Below are positions 10,003 through 20,983 of a stretch of 64,000 bases of DNA, one piece after another. The stretch comes from Paralithodes platypus. Lineage: Eukaryota > Arthropoda > Malacostraca > Decapoda > Lithodidae. The position numbers were made by a program, and so were the translations under genes. How positions within the stretch are numbered: the stretch's first letter is position 1; the number at the start of each line of letters is the position of its first letter. A model generated the notes under the pieces. The model worked only from the letters and a program-made list of their open reading frames with translations. It was not told the DNA's origin and did not search any database. The stretch is from assembly GCA_032716605.1 (NCBI GenBank), contig CM064509.1, positions 48,045,302-48,109,301 of the forward strand, read 5' to 3'.

Positions 10003-10490
10003 TTAACACCTTAAGAGCGGCCTATGCGGTTTATTTATATGTACCGCCCAGCGGGGTGTTTTTAGCCAAAATAGGGCTGTTTACGTGATCATTTTCATGC
10101 CTAAATAAGACCCAGAACGTAAAACAAGTATCTATCCCTGAAAGGACATAAACAGAGCTTTCGAATGACACCATAACGATCCTTTTATGATGGCTAGTTT
10201 TCTTGCAATAACCGTGCAACGCGAGTGCAAAAAGCATGTAATTAGCCACTTTCCCGATACAATTCCTTATATAGCGAGTGAGAGAGGGAGGAGGGAGCTG
10301 GGATTCGTGTCAGTATGTTCGCCGCGGTGGTCTGGAGCAGTCATACGCTCGCTACTCTCCTGCCACCACTTGTCTCTCTCTCTCAGCAACATTACGTGCT
10401 GAAATTGCCACTCGACCTATGTCGAGCGCCGCCACATAGTCCAGCTTTATTTAACTCGACTTTTGTTGCTCGCCGCTAATTAAGGGTTAA
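10003..10490 (+). mobile_element. TTAA-488 MITE, copy 1
   Basis: Exactly 488 bp including both TTAA copies. The left end is TTAACACCTTAAGAGCGGC; the right end, reverse-complemented, is TTAACCCTTAATTAGCGGC. It sits between IIYI and NDID of LINE H, and removal with one TTAA rejoins the codons. The ORFs at 10031-10249 and 10187-10402 lie inside the MITE and show no known motif. Confidence 0.9.
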
Positions 10491-11019
10491 TGATATAGAC
10501 AAGGACATCAATAATATAATTTTCAAATTCGCCGATGACACTATGATAGGAAATGTAATAATCTCAGAAAGCGATGGAAGTAGCCTGCAATCAGATCTAA
10601 CAAAATATCGGAGTGGTCAGAAAATTGGCAGATGCCCTTTAATGTAAATAAATGCCAGATACTACAAATAGGCTCCCAAAACAACAAATACGAATACCAC
10701 ATGTATGGAGAAAAGATAGAGTGTATCACAAATAAAAAACCTAGAAGCGCTTATTTACGAAAATCTATAATCTACAAGCCAATGCCCCGCAGCATCTAAC
10801 AAAGCAATTAGAGCATTAGGATTCATTAAAATAAATTGTCATTGTCATAGTAAAGACACAGTTGTGCCATTATATATAAGTATTGTGAGGCCACATCTGG
10901 AGTATGCTGTGCATTTTTGGTCTCCTTACTTAATAATAGACATAGAGAAACTCGAATCCAGTCACCGTAGAGCAACAAAGTTAATCCTTTCCCTTAGAAA
11001 TAAAGCATACAATGAGAGA

Positions 11020-11807
11020 TTAACCTAACAAGCGCTAGCCTAGCTTATTGAACACCATTGCCCCTTGCTAGAGGTTGACCATTTTGGCGACCCTTACCAA
11101 TTTCGATGAAAACCACCTCAGCGTGTAGGGAATGCAAGCACGCATCCAGCCATATATATTTGTGTACCAAAACAAAATTTTGGGGGGGTGGGGGGGTCGT
11201 CCGTAGTTGAAAAATGTGGTGTGAATGGCATCGCGCGGTGAGAAAAACATCGAGCGGCAAGATTTACACGCGTGTATATTCTGCCGTCTCGGGGTAGAAC
11301 CAAGGGGATGGGAGGGTGGGTTGATGTAAATATCACATATATATCGTAAGTTTAGCACTTTCAAGCCTTCTAGTGTACATGCACGTATATAGGCGACCCA
11401 TCTGAATATTACATAGCAAGAAATAAGGCGCATATACGCAATATACGATATATAGAGGCGAAATTTTAGCGTGAGAAACGGTGCATGAATGACAATAAAG
11501 GGAAGGAAGGAGGGAGGAGGGAGGTAGAGATGCCCAAGGGCAGGGCTGGATGTGTCAATCAGGCGGCGTGGGAGAGCGACGTATAGGCTCCATGGCAAGT
11601 GCTTGTGTACTGCTTGCCCGCGCACTGCTGGGGTGTGCCGGGTGGTGGTATCGAGAGTTGCCAACCACCACTACTCGCACACCATTTTGTTGCCGCCTGA
11701 CTCATAACCCGCGGTTTTCGTATGTGTTTAAAAACCCGGCTCATATGAGGACGGTCGCCGTCCACCAGTACGGACTCATATGAGGACGGTCGCAGCTCAT
11801 AGGTTAA
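11020..11807. mobile_element. TTAA-788: piggyBac-type non-autonomous element
   Basis: TTAA at 11020-11023 and 11804-11807, with ends TTAACCTA and TAGGTTAA. It interrupts LINE H between NERL and RELDL with an exact TTAA footprint. The right part carries a direct repeat of the block ctcatatgaggacggtcgc (about 11740 and 11775). ORFs inside (11068-11664 minus, 11550-11783 plus) have no recognisable domain. It contains a 9-nt G run near 11180. Confidence 0.75.
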
Positions 11808-11867
11808 GAGAACTCGATCTGTTTTCGCTTAAGAAACGGAGAATAAGGGGACAGCTGATAGAATGTT

Positions 11868-12355
11868 TTAACCCTTATTTAGCGGCGAGCAACATAAGTC
11901 GAGTTAAATAAAGCTGGACTATGTGGCGGCGCTCGACATAGGTCGAGTGGCAATTTCAGCACGTAATGTGGCTGAGAGAGAGAGACAAGTGGTGGCAGGA
12001 GACTAGCGAGCGTATGACTGCTCCAGACCACCGCGGCGAACCTACTGACACAAATCTCAGCTCCCTCCTCCCTCTCTCACTCGCTACATACTCAATTATG
12101 TACTGAAAGTACCGAATTACCTGCTTTTTGCACTCGCGTTGCACGGTTATTGCAAGAAAACTATCCATCATACAAGGATCGTTATGGTGTCATTCGAAAG
12201 CTCTGTTTATGCCCTTTCAGGGATAGGTACTTGTTTTACGTTCTGGGTCTTATTTAGGCATGAAAATGATCACGTAAACAGCCCTATTTTGGCTAAAAAC
12301 ACCCCGCTGTGCGGTACACATAAATAAACCGCATAGGCCGCTCGTAAGGTGTTAA
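11868..12355 (-). mobile_element. TTAA-488 MITE, copy 2 (inverted)
   Basis: Exactly 488 bp, in opposite orientation to copy 1, between IECF and KILKG of LINE H. Highly similar to copy 1 along its whole length. TTAA at 11868-11871 and 12352-12355. Confidence 0.9.
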
Positions 12356-12904
12356 GATACTAAAAGGATTTAGTAACGTAAATTCTAATAATCTATTTAA
12401 GATAGCCAAAGAAGGTTCCACAAGAGGAAACAAATTAAAACTAATAGGCAGGAAAGCGAACCTAGACATAACTAAACATTTCTTCACCCACAGAATTATT
12501 AGTGAGTGGAATGAGTTCCTTCAGGCGATTTCCAAGCCCTGCAAGGTTATTCACTTTTAACTGTTTTCATGTACGGCAAATTGCCGGAGGGAGCGGAGAG
12601 TGGGAAGAGAGCCTTCATATTTGCTATCCTTTCCTTCCACTTTCTCTTAGGGTTGCTATCTCTACTAGGATTAAATCCTGGCCACCTCGCAGGGATCTTA
12701 AGATCTGTGTGGCCAGTGTATCTATGTAAATCTCTCTCTCTCTCTCCTTCTATACCTGCTTGTGTCAGTCTTGATTCTTTCCATTGCTGTCCATTAGTAA
12801 GACCCACCTTTTCCTGGTTATCTCCGTTTAACATTATCTCCATCTCCAGTATTCTTACCTTCTCTTCATTCCAATCCCATGATTCATCTTTTGCTTAATT
12901 TCCT

Positions 12905-13015
12905 TTATTTCTTCCCCTATTCTTCTTCTTCTTCTTTTTCTTCTTATTTTTCGAGTTCATCTTTTTCTTCTTCTTCTTCTTCTTCTTCTTCTTCTGCTTC
13001 TTCTTTTTCTTCCAT
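12905..13015. repeat. (TTC)n-rich tract
   Basis: Imperfect TTC repeats. Nothing else is recognisable in 12741-13344. Confidence 0.85.
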
Positions 13016-13344
13016 ATTTTACAAATTTCTGTTGCTATTGTAGTGGTAGTAGTTCATTAAATATCGGTGTCGTTTCTTTGTCTTCCTTTCCTTCTATCTG
13101 TCTTCCCTAGTTAATTCCTGCTGTACTAAAGTATGATACTAAGCTAAATTGATGAAATTCTATTTCCATGTTAATTCAAATCTGCTTGGTCATTTTGGTG
13201 TTCATACTAACTCACAGATTGCAACCAACAAATGGCGTATTTTTCCTAGCACATAAATTATTTGAGAGATATTACCGTATTATTATATGGGAGTCACACT
13301 CTCCACGCACAATGGTTAACGCAACTTTCTCATAAATTTTGGAA

Positions 13345-13382
13345 ATCGTGAATCTATCTATCTATCTATCTATCTATCTATA
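13345..13382. repeat. (TATC)n, tail of LINE C
   Basis: Perfect TATC tetranucleotide tract immediately 3' of minus-strand LINE C, that is a (GATA)n tail in element orientation. Short tandem tails are typical of RTE-type LINEs. Confidence 0.8.
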
Positions 13383-15081
13383 TTCTAAGGCCCAATCCCC
13401 ATTTTGGGGGTAGCCGACTCAAGACAGAGCAAGAACAGGGAAAACACAAAAACAACATAAAACAACAAATAAACACAGATAAAAAGCACCAATGCACACA
13501 CATCCAGGTCACCCAGGAGAAGACCCAGAGACCAGGGTCACCAAGGTCGCTCCAGCACTCCCCCGGCCCCCGACCACCCGGAGAGGTTCCGATCTCGGCA
13601 GGCAGACATGCAGCGGAGCCAAAGCCACAAGCCCTCCCACCACACTTCCAGGCGCACCCTTCATATTAATCGTCTCCCCGGGCCAGGCGCCTGATGGACT
13701 ATTATTTAGTCCAACTTGCACCCAACCCCTTACTCCAAATGACCACGTGTTCACTCAACTATTCACAAGCATTCTCCATTCACTCCTGTCCACCATCACT
13801 TCCCCTGCCTGATCTATAGTCATTCCTCTATCATCCAAAGCCTTTCTTACACAGTCTCTCCATCTCAATGGGGGTCTTCCTGCCCTTCTATCTCCCCTTG
13901 TACCTGACTCACATATTCTCTTTGTAAGCCTTTCATCTCCCATTCGTTCAACATGACCATACCAGCTCAGCACCCTTCTGTCCATTCTGGCTGACAAATG
14001 TTCCTGCTGCCCCACTCTCCTACGTATCTCTTCATTCCTCAATCTGTCTCTACGAGTAACTCCACACATACTCCTCAAGCAGCTCATTTCCATCACATCC
14101 AGCCCTCTTTTCTCCTTTTTCTTCAGAGCCCATGTCTCAGCCCCATACATCACTGTTGGCACAACAATTCTTTGATACAGTGCACTTTTTTCTTTCACTC
14201 CGAGATTTCTCATCTTCCACATACTTCCCATTGCTCCGAAAACCTTCCTTCCTTCACACAGTCTCTGTTTTACCTCCACTTCCATACCTCCACTCCTGCT
14301 TATCATTCCTCCTAGATATTTAAAACACTCTACTTGTTCCAATATTTCCCCATCCAGCCTCACATCTAGATTCACCCTATGCTCTCCCCTATTACACACC
14401 ATTACTTTACTTTTATTGACGTTCACCTTCAGTTTCCTCCTTCCACAAACCACACCAAACTCTTTGACTACCCGCTGCAGTTTCTCATCAGAATCCGCCA
14501 CCAATGCTGTGTCATCAGCGAACAGCAACTGATTCAACTCCCAATCTCTACCATTCTTTCCTACTAAACCCAATCCTCTTCCCATAGTTCTCCTTTTCAC
14601 CTCCCTCACCACACCATCCAAAAACATATTAAACAGCCATGGTGACATTACACAACCCTGTCGCAAACCTACCTTTACCTCAAACTATTCACTCAACTCA
14701 CCATTTCCTACTCTCACACATGCTCTGCTCCCTTCATAAAAACTCTTAACTGCTTCTAACAAATTTCCTCCTATTTCATAAATCCTTAACACCTTCCATA
14801 TTGCTTCACGGTCCACACGATCATACACTTTTTCCAAGTCCATAAAAGCCCAAAATATCTCCTTATGCTTCTCTAAATACTTCTCGCATAACTGTCTTAC
14901 TGCAAACATCTGATCCACGCACCCTCTTCCCCTCCTAAAACCGCACTGTTCTTCTCCTATTGCAACTTCCGTACACTTTATTATCTTCTCTATCAACACC
15001 CTGCCATACAGCTTTCCAACCACTGACAATAAACTAATACCTCTATAACTTGAACACTCCTGCCGATCTCCCTTCCCCTTG
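13383..15081 (-). mobile_element. LINE C: RTE-like retrotransposon, 3' segment
   Basis: Minus-strand LINE whose 3' UTR starts at 13383 and whose coding part runs up to an exact break at 15081. The upstream continuation is at 18711-19090. The two are separated by element X copy 1. Confidence 0.85.
13755..15081 (-). pseudogene. RTE-like reverse transcriptase (frameshifted)
   Basis: Two abutting minus frames. The upstream frame (15081 down to 14685) reads YKGKGDRQECSSYRGISLLS, CGFRRGRGCVDQMFAV and a FMDLEKVYDRVDR block holding the first catalytic Asp. The downstream frame (14666-13755) reads RQGCVMSPWLFNMFLDGVV, LLFADDTALVAD with the catalytic Asp pair, VNVNKSKVM, YLGGMISRSGG, YGAETWALKK and YGHVERMGDERL. 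A short frameshift gap near 14670-14685 separates them. The order of motifs is that of RTE/RTE-X LINEs. No endonuclease domain is present. Confidence 0.8.
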
Positions 15082-15083
15082 TA

Positions 15084-15213
15084 CAGACTACGACAGAACT
15101 GCTGTCTTGGCCTGAGGCAATGTGTTAGTTCACTCACCTTTTAATAGATGGCACTTTAATCACTTCTAATAAAACGGGGCGGGGTTAATATAGAGGTTCG
15201 AAGGAGGAGGAGT

Positions 15214-15249
<36 letters not shown>

Positions 15250-15480
15250 CGAGCACGGCACGCAGAATAAGTTTATTTTAACATAACACACAGGCTATAT
15301 TATAAAATTAGCCCATGCTGGATCACAAATAAGTAACACACATTAGGTGTTGCGTTATTTATGGAATTTAATACACAGACAATCAAGTTTCTATCCTTTG
15401 CACTTTCCATTCCCCCCTCCTCCCCCTCTCCCTTTCACCCCAACTCTCCTTCTTCACCCGCTTCCTCTCCCCTCCCTCCC
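15084..15480 (+). repeat. Element X copy 1, left terminal inverted repeat
   Basis: Contains in order the TACGACAGAACT end, a CCTGAGGCAATGTGTTAG block, the AATAGATGGC block, a (GT)n tract (15221-15249), the TAACATAACACACAGGC block, the TGTTGCGTTATTTATGG block and a C/T-rich stretch. All recur inverted at 18330-18708 and directly in copy 2. Confidence 0.85.
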
Positions 15481-15481
15481 T

Positions 15482-15484
<3 letters not shown>

Positions 15485-15562
<78 letters not shown>
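15485..15562. repeat. (TC)n inside element X
   Basis: Near-perfect dinucleotide tract of about 78 bp at the inner edge of the left TIR. A similar tract is in copy 2 (26461-26588). Confidence 0.9.
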
Positions 15563-15566
<4 letters not shown>

Positions 15567-15633
15567 GACATAAAAGATACCTTCTAAAATACGCAGAATT
15601 ATACTATGCGATTGTTTTGAATTTACATATCCA

Positions 15634-15812
15634 TAATCTATTTTGTATTAATTTCACCACACCACCAAACGCCTCCAATGAAATTAATGAAAGCATGTAT
15701 GTGATCCACCGGGATTCGAACCTGAGTTATCACACACAGATTTTTAGACACCTTAACCATTACACCACCAAGACGGTTAAAGGTTTATGCACACGCCTAC
15801 GACTTATGAAAT
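15634..15812 (-). mobile_element. tRNA-derived SINE inserted in element X copy 1
   Basis: Absent from copy 2 of X, which reads straight from tatacataat into aaatgttagg. On the minus strand it carries a tRNA-like head (about 15780-15700) with box A TGGTGTAATGGTTAAGGTG and box B GGTTCGAATCC. A short tRNA-unrelated body follows and ends AAATTAATACAAAATAGAT. A short ataat-type duplication flanks it. The ORF 15347-15814 through it is spurious. Confidence 0.7.
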
Positions 15813-15857
15813 AAATAATAAATGTTAGGGATGACAAAAGTAACACATATATATTGA

Positions 15858-15931
15858 TTAGGAATAGGATAACTAGCGAGGCAGCGAACAACACCTGTTA
15901 CTCGCTGCCTCGCTAGATATCCTATTCCTAA
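15858..15931. repeat. 30-bp-arm palindrome in element X copy 1
   Basis: Left arm 15858-15887 and right arm 15902-15931 are reverse complements with one mismatch around a 14-nt loop (ACAACACCTGTTAC). The same structure occurs in copy 2 at 26699-26772. Confidence 0.9.
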
Positions 15932-16269
15932 TTAAGATACGATACCCGAAGAACACGTCTATATTTGTTTATATATATATATATATATTAAGTGTAACAA
16001 TAACACTTAGGATTTACGTTATTTGTGTTGGCTTAAGGAATAAGTTGGATAATACATATACTTGTGACCTCCACAATTTGTAATGTTTGAGGAGACGGCG
16101 CTTCAACCTCTCTCCTCTGTCCATCACATTCAAGCACCAACCCACCCACACCAACACTAACACAGGATACCAATCAGACACACACACACTCACACCCAAT
16201 AACATAAAACGCACATCACAAACATGATCACATACAACGTAATGGGCACAAATCACTCACACATGATAA

Positions 16270-16342
16270 CATAAAACGCACACACACACACACACACACA
16301 CATACACACACACACACACAAGCACACACACACACACACATA
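16270..16342. repeat. (AC)n tracts in element X
   Basis: CA-dinucleotide-rich stretch; the counterpart in copy 2 is at about 27110-27150. Confidence 0.85.
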
Positions 16343-16625
16343 CTGGTCCAGGCAAACTAGAAAAGGTATTAGCATTATTGAGGAGATGCTGCGGTCTTCA
16401 GTGCGTGTCATGGCCATCCTGAGCCTTACGACGTATACAGACTAATAACACACATAACAAAGCCACTATAACAACTTCGTCTCTCTCCAACACCCCTTCT
16501 CCCCTCTCTACACTCTTCAGAAAATAGGAAAAGTAGAAAGTAGCTACGAGGTGCCGTTGTGAAGGCTTATCCTTCAATACCTTCACCTGACCTGACCCCA
16601 TCCGGGGTTTAGCTGGTCCACAAGG

Positions 16626-16831
16626 GTGTGTGACATGAACCCAATAGAGAATTTGTGGGCCATCATGGAGTGGAGTGGAATGTGGTTCAGGTTAGGATTG
16701 GAAAGGGCGGGAGGAGTGGGATCGGGGGGCAGGGGGGGGGGGGGGGGAATCCGTTGGACAATGTTTAAATCAGCTCCAACGAGAATACAGGAGGTAGTTG
16801 ATGCAGCTTGTGGGTGGAGATCATATTGATT
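16626..16831 (+). pseudogene. Tc1/mariner transposase C-terminal relic
   Basis: The frame MCDMNPIENLWAIMEW begins with the hallmark Tc1 motif D-x-N-P-I-E-N-L-W, which holds the third catalytic acidic residue. It ends SAPTRIQEVVDAACGWRSY-stop, matching the usual Tc1 C-terminus (SMPTRIQEVIDAAGGWTKY type). A G-rich low-complexity insert (16730-16748) lies between them. The upstream DDE domain and DNA-binding domain are not recognisable. The relic recurs in copy 2 at 27428-27645, so it is an inherited part of X rather than a chance insertion. Confidence 0.8.
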
Positions 16832-17289
16832 TCATAAATATAAATTGAAAATGTTTACTTTTAAGATCCCTTTATATGTATTATATAATGTGTTTGCGTT
16901 TCCAATGTTCACCGTAACATAATGATGGTGAAATAATACATATTAAATTAAATTCAAGGAAACATACACAGAGCTATAGTATAATTTTAATTATGTTTGG
17001 ACGATAATTTAAACAATACGAAGTAAAAACTATAAAAGCCTAAACAATTTACAGTATATCAACTTTAAAACAACTTAACAAGATTGCTTGGATTATCGTT
17101 AATTGTTCAATTTGATGACTTACTTTATAGTAAATCATTACAATGGGTAACGCCGAACTGTTTACTGATAATGGGAAGCAACAGTAATTAAGCTAGTAAT
17201 TAAGAATCCACTGATAAAAGTATAATGCAATAATCATAGCGTGTCATATTACATGTTAAGGTAATATGTAATATGACATGTTAAGGTAG

Positions 17290-17815
17290 GCGGATGCCCA
17301 ACCCCGAAAGAGGTTGAAATAGGGGAGCTATCCCCCCGCCAAAGGCGGCTTTCTAGGGCCTTTCCTAGCTGATGCTGAGAGGATTGGGTTCTAGTCATGT
17401 GGTGATGGGCTGGTCTATCAGAGTGAGAACTGAGCGATCTCTGCCATACCCATAGCTTACTCTGAATGTTCCATTTACTTATATATTTTCTAGATCTCAA
17501 GTGACGGCGCCTCTTCCGTGGATTGACCTCCCAATCTACCAAGATTGGAAGCCAAAGCGTCACATTTTTCCTTTGCCCCTCAACTTTCTCTTTATAATTG
17601 CTGAGGGGCACAGGGCCCTGGGTGGGTCTTTGGTTTCCCGGTCGTTTCCGCACCCTCCTTAGCTCCCAGCCATGAAGTGGCTTCGGTAACCCAGGCTTTA
17701 TTGTGGTCGGCAGGGAGGGTTCTGTGGGGGCGCTCGGTTATGGCCTTGGCCTTCAACGGGGCCATGGGGCTGTTCGGCCAGGCAGCTTGGGGAACAACAA
17801 CAACAACAACAACAA
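17290..17815 (+). mobile_element. Retroposon with (AAC)n tail in element X copy 1
   Basis: Missing from copy 2. It is flanked by a 13-bp target duplication, catgttaaggtag, at 17277-17289 and 17816-17828, and ends in about eight AAC units. Probably the 5'-truncated 3' UTR of a LINE. The minus-strand ORF 17249-17653 has no recognisable domain. Confidence 0.8.
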
Positions 17816-18329
17816 CATGTTAAGGTAGATTATGAATTGGTCAACCACAGTGCTGTGAATAGTGGTATGGAAGAAAACAAAATTTACTCTAATATGAAAA
17901 TTTGTTTTTATTACAAAAAAAAACACGTTTCGGCTCATCTAAAGTGTTTTCTCTTACTGGGCCGATATTATCTTGTCTTTATGATATATATATTTGGTTA
18001 TAATTTGGTCAAAGCTAGATTACAATGTGATCCAACTTGTCTTGATGCGTGGATTGTAATATCCCGTTTCAATTAATTATATATTTATACGATTGTTTAC
18101 ACTAACCAGGACGCCAAGGTTGGCAACTTTGAGTGTTTTGCAACGGAGCATACTGTATATATTTATTTTCTATAACACATTGCATAAGGTAAATAATAGA
18201 ATACGAGTTAATAATTGAGAATCAGTAGAGGTAAAAAGAACAGTATTATTAAAACACCAAAGATTTTTTATGGACAGCTTTGAACACGACGATGAGGAAA
18301 ATTATATATTCGGTTAGGAGAGAGAAGGG

Positions 18330-18708
18330 GGGAGAGAAAAAGAGAGAAAGAGGGAGATAGGGGAAGGCAGCGGGGAGGAGGGGGGAATGGGAAGTTCGAA
18401 GGATAGAAACTTGATTGTCTGTATATTAAATTCCATAAATAACGCAACACCTGATGTGTGTTACTTATTTGTGATCCGGCATGGGCTAGTCTAATAATAT
18501 AGCCTGTGTGTTATGTTAAAATAAAGTTATTCTGAGTGCTGTTATAGAACACACACACACACACACACACACGTTTGACTCCTCCTCCTTCCAACCTCTA
18601 TACTAACCCCGCCCCCTTTTATTAGAAGCGATTAAAGGGCCATCTATTAAAAGATAAGTGAACTAACACATTGCCTCAGGCCATGACAACAAGTTCTGTC
18701 GTAGACTG
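18330..18708 (-). repeat. Element X copy 1, right terminal inverted repeat
   Basis: Inverted counterpart of 15084-15480, with an (AC)n tract at about 18549-18572 in place of (GT)n. Confidence 0.85.
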
Positions 18709-18710
18709 GT

Positions 18711-19090
18711 CAACGGCACAATACATGCACTCTTCCAGTCGATTGGTACCATTGACACAGCAAAGCACACATTGAAAAGTCTCACCAACCAATCTATTAT
18801 CACATCTCCACCCTTCTTTATACACTCCACAGCAATACCCTCCAAACCTTCTGCTTTTCCCGCTCTCATTTGTTTCACTGCTTCTGTCACCTCATTTTCC
18901 TCAATCCTTTCATTCATTCCCTGCCACCTGGGTGGCCTGGGTAACCTATCTCCATCCACCTCTGCTTCAATCACTGCTTCTCTTCCATCTCTTGTATTAT
19001 TTTAACAAAGATTAAAAATACTCGGCATATCTTTTCCTCACTTCAACTGGTTCCACTAGTAATTCTCCATTTTCATCTTGGTGAATACCA
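18711..19090 (-). pseudogene. LINE C, 5' segment: linker and RT fingers
   Basis: Read on the minus strand: DENGELLVEPVEVRKRYAEY, then RWQGMNERIEENEVTEAVKQ, MRAGKAEGLEGIAVE, CIKKGGDVIIDWLVRLFNVC and DWKSACIVPL. This is the start of the reverse-transcriptase domain of RTE-like LINEs and continues directly into 15081. Stops near 19000 break the frame. The LINE is 5'-truncated near 19090, leaving no endonuclease. Confidence 0.8.
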
Positions 19091-19341
19091 AGCAAAACTA
19101 ATAATAAGCATAGGCCTATCTGGACGGATCCGATGAATTGATTGCAACTCATCTAGCGCTAAGTGAATGTACTGACCGATATTTAAGATATTTTGCAACC
19201 AAACACACACATGCACAATACTAAACAAATCGCACTTGTGCTATCTCATCTTCCCCAGCACACAAGGAAATTATCATCTTTTACATATTTTGTATAGGCT
19301 TATATATCATCTCATTATTATTATTCATGTTCCCGTCATCT

Positions 19342-19344
<3 letters not shown>

Positions 19345-19418
<74 letters not shown>

Positions 19419-19555
19419 GCATGGGGGTCACATCTGGTAGAGTGGTGGAGGTCTTGCATGCATTACAGAAGACTCACCAACGCAATATGATCTTACCCTG
19501 GTATAGGAATCACATCAGAAAGCGAGGAGTCCATTTTTACACTGTTTGTGTTTGT

Positions 19556-19629
<74 letters not shown>

Positions 19630-19822
19630 TGTATGTGTGAGAGAGAGAGAGATGCATAGAGTTATACACATATTATTGGACATTAAGCCAGGCCCTGTGG
19701 TCCCTGAGTAATAGATCAGTCCTAATTCTAAGATTTGCAAGGACATCTAACTAGAAGTACAAGATATTGAAGAGCTCTCTCCTCACCCACTAGCTACTCC
19801 GGCTACATGGTTGGCATAATAT

Positions 19823-19864
<42 letters not shown>
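19345..19864. repeat. (TC)n and (GA)n microsatellites
   Basis: (TC)n at 19345-19414, (GA)n at 19558-19624 and (GA)n at 19826-19864. The DNA between has no recognisable gene. ORFs 19236-19490 and 19421-19711 run through the repeats and are artefacts. Confidence 0.9.
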
Positions 19865-19868
<4 letters not shown>

Positions 19869-20149
19869 ATACAGTACTGTAAAATGTTTATTAGTTTGGA
19901 ACTGTCTGCACTTCAGTAGCCTGTACAGTACCTCTTACGGAACCCCAAATTATCAAATGCCCTTCGAGGCTTTTGTTGCTTTATTTGTTTTTGCCGCACT
20001 AGATGGCAGTAGCTGATTAATACACGTCACACAGATGATGCCAGATGAGTGATGGTACATCGTAGTCACAGTATTTTCGAATATGGCCGGACATCTGTGC
20101 TGTGAGTTGAGACGATATAGGGGGTATTTTCATGACGTGCCACTACAAT

Positions 20150-20460
20150 CAGGATATTGTACAAATGCAGGAATTATAAGATCACCTCAGAAAATTTCTG
20201 GCAGTTGAGAAGAAAAGAAAGCTGCAAAAACAGCGGTCGGTGTGGACGAGGATAGCACACAACACTATCTCCAACATTGTGCCAGAGGTGTGTGAGGCCA
20301 CTTTACATGTGTACATGGATGAAGTGGTTAATTGTCCAATCATATCTTAAGAGTGGAAGCCAGTTGGGTTGTTTAAGGGTTAGTATTTGTTTTTTTCGTG
20401 AACCCCCTTCGCCTTCATGTTTAGCCCTAGATTTTCGCCCATTTCTTTGTCAATATTAAG
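20150..20460 (+). pseudogene. PIF/Harbinger transposase relic (N-terminal part)
   Basis: The plus-strand reading WTRIAHNTISNIVPEVCEA then HVYMDEVVNCP followed by EWK resembles the segment before the catalytic domain of Harbinger/HARBI1-type transposases (IS.IIPEVC.AI...L...YI..P...EEW). Stops and frameshifts follow at once, and the catalytic DDE domain is not visible. Short but specific-looking; moderate confidence. Confidence 0.5.
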
Positions 20461-20983
20461 ACCTTCAGTGCTGACAACACAACCAGTAGACAAACTTGCA
20501 CATCCTTACAAGCACATACTATGGCAAACACACAAACACAAATCACACACATTACTATCTCCCTTATTCATATGCTCCTATATTTGTTATTTAGTCTCTA
20601 TGGAATCTGTGAATCATTTCTGATTTGATGAACTAAATATAATTATTATTCCACTAACACATAATGAGCAAAATGACACAAGTCAATTAAAATACGTTGA
20701 ACATATTTTGTCCCCAATCTTTAAATATTTCAGCAGCTCACTGAGAAGTGAAAGCGATCATAGGTATCCTATGCATCCGATAATATATGACACCACTTAA
20801 TTTTCTGAAACAATAAGTTGTCAACACCTTAACGTTCAGCTTACACAGAAGATGAGGTAAAAATCTATGTTGTATTTTTTATCATAATTATTATTGTAAT
20901 GGTACAATAATATTGTGTTCAATTCCATGGCATTATAAACTAAACAGTGATTACAAAAACATCAAACAACAAATAATTATGTA

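Larger units (their letters stand above)
9890..12740 (+). mobile_element. LINE H: CR1/L2-type fragment split by three TTAA elements
   Basis: Pieces of one reverse transcriptase read across four blocks. 9905-10002 has SGVPQGSVLGLLLFIIYIN. 10491-11019 has NDIDKDINNI, FKFADDTMIGN and IVRPHLEYAVHFWSPYL. 11808-11867 has RELDLFSLKKRRIRGQLIECF. 12356-12560 has KILKGFSNVN and FFTHRIISEWNEF. Each gap is a TTAA-bounded insertion whose removal restores the frame. Frameshifts near 10620 and a few stops show decay. The 3' UTR runs to about 12740. Confidence 0.8.
15084..18708. mobile_element. Element X, copy 1: long-TIR Tc1/mariner-like transposon
   Basis: 3,625 bp with very long terminal inverted repeats: about 15084-15480 pairs with about 18330-18708. 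It begins CAGACTACGACAG and ends CTGTCGTAGACTG. It splits LINE C exactly at the TA of the codons joining IVPL and YKGKGD; the left TA (15082-15083) is intact and the right one reads GT (18709-18710). Inside are a Tc1-type transposase tail (16626-16829), a 30-bp-arm palindrome, a SINE and a retroposon. The second copy is at 22032-29050. CAGT-type ends with a TA target fit Tc1/mariner; the arm length is unusual. Confidence 0.8.

Noticed and set aside
11068..11664. 198-aa minus ORF as a host gene
   Set aside because: Lies wholly within a TTAA-bounded insertion, has no recognisable domain and biased composition.
13492..15137. Plus-strand ORFs (13492-13812, 13998-14315 and others)
   Set aside because: Antisense shadows of the RTE-like reverse transcriptase.
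15700..15780. tRNA gene on the minus strand
   Set aside because: Part of an insert missing from the second copy of element X, with poor stem pairing; called a SINE.
17249..17653. 134-aa minus ORF as a gene
   Set aside because: Falls almost entirely in a retroposon insert with a 13-bp TSD and AAC tail; no domain seen.
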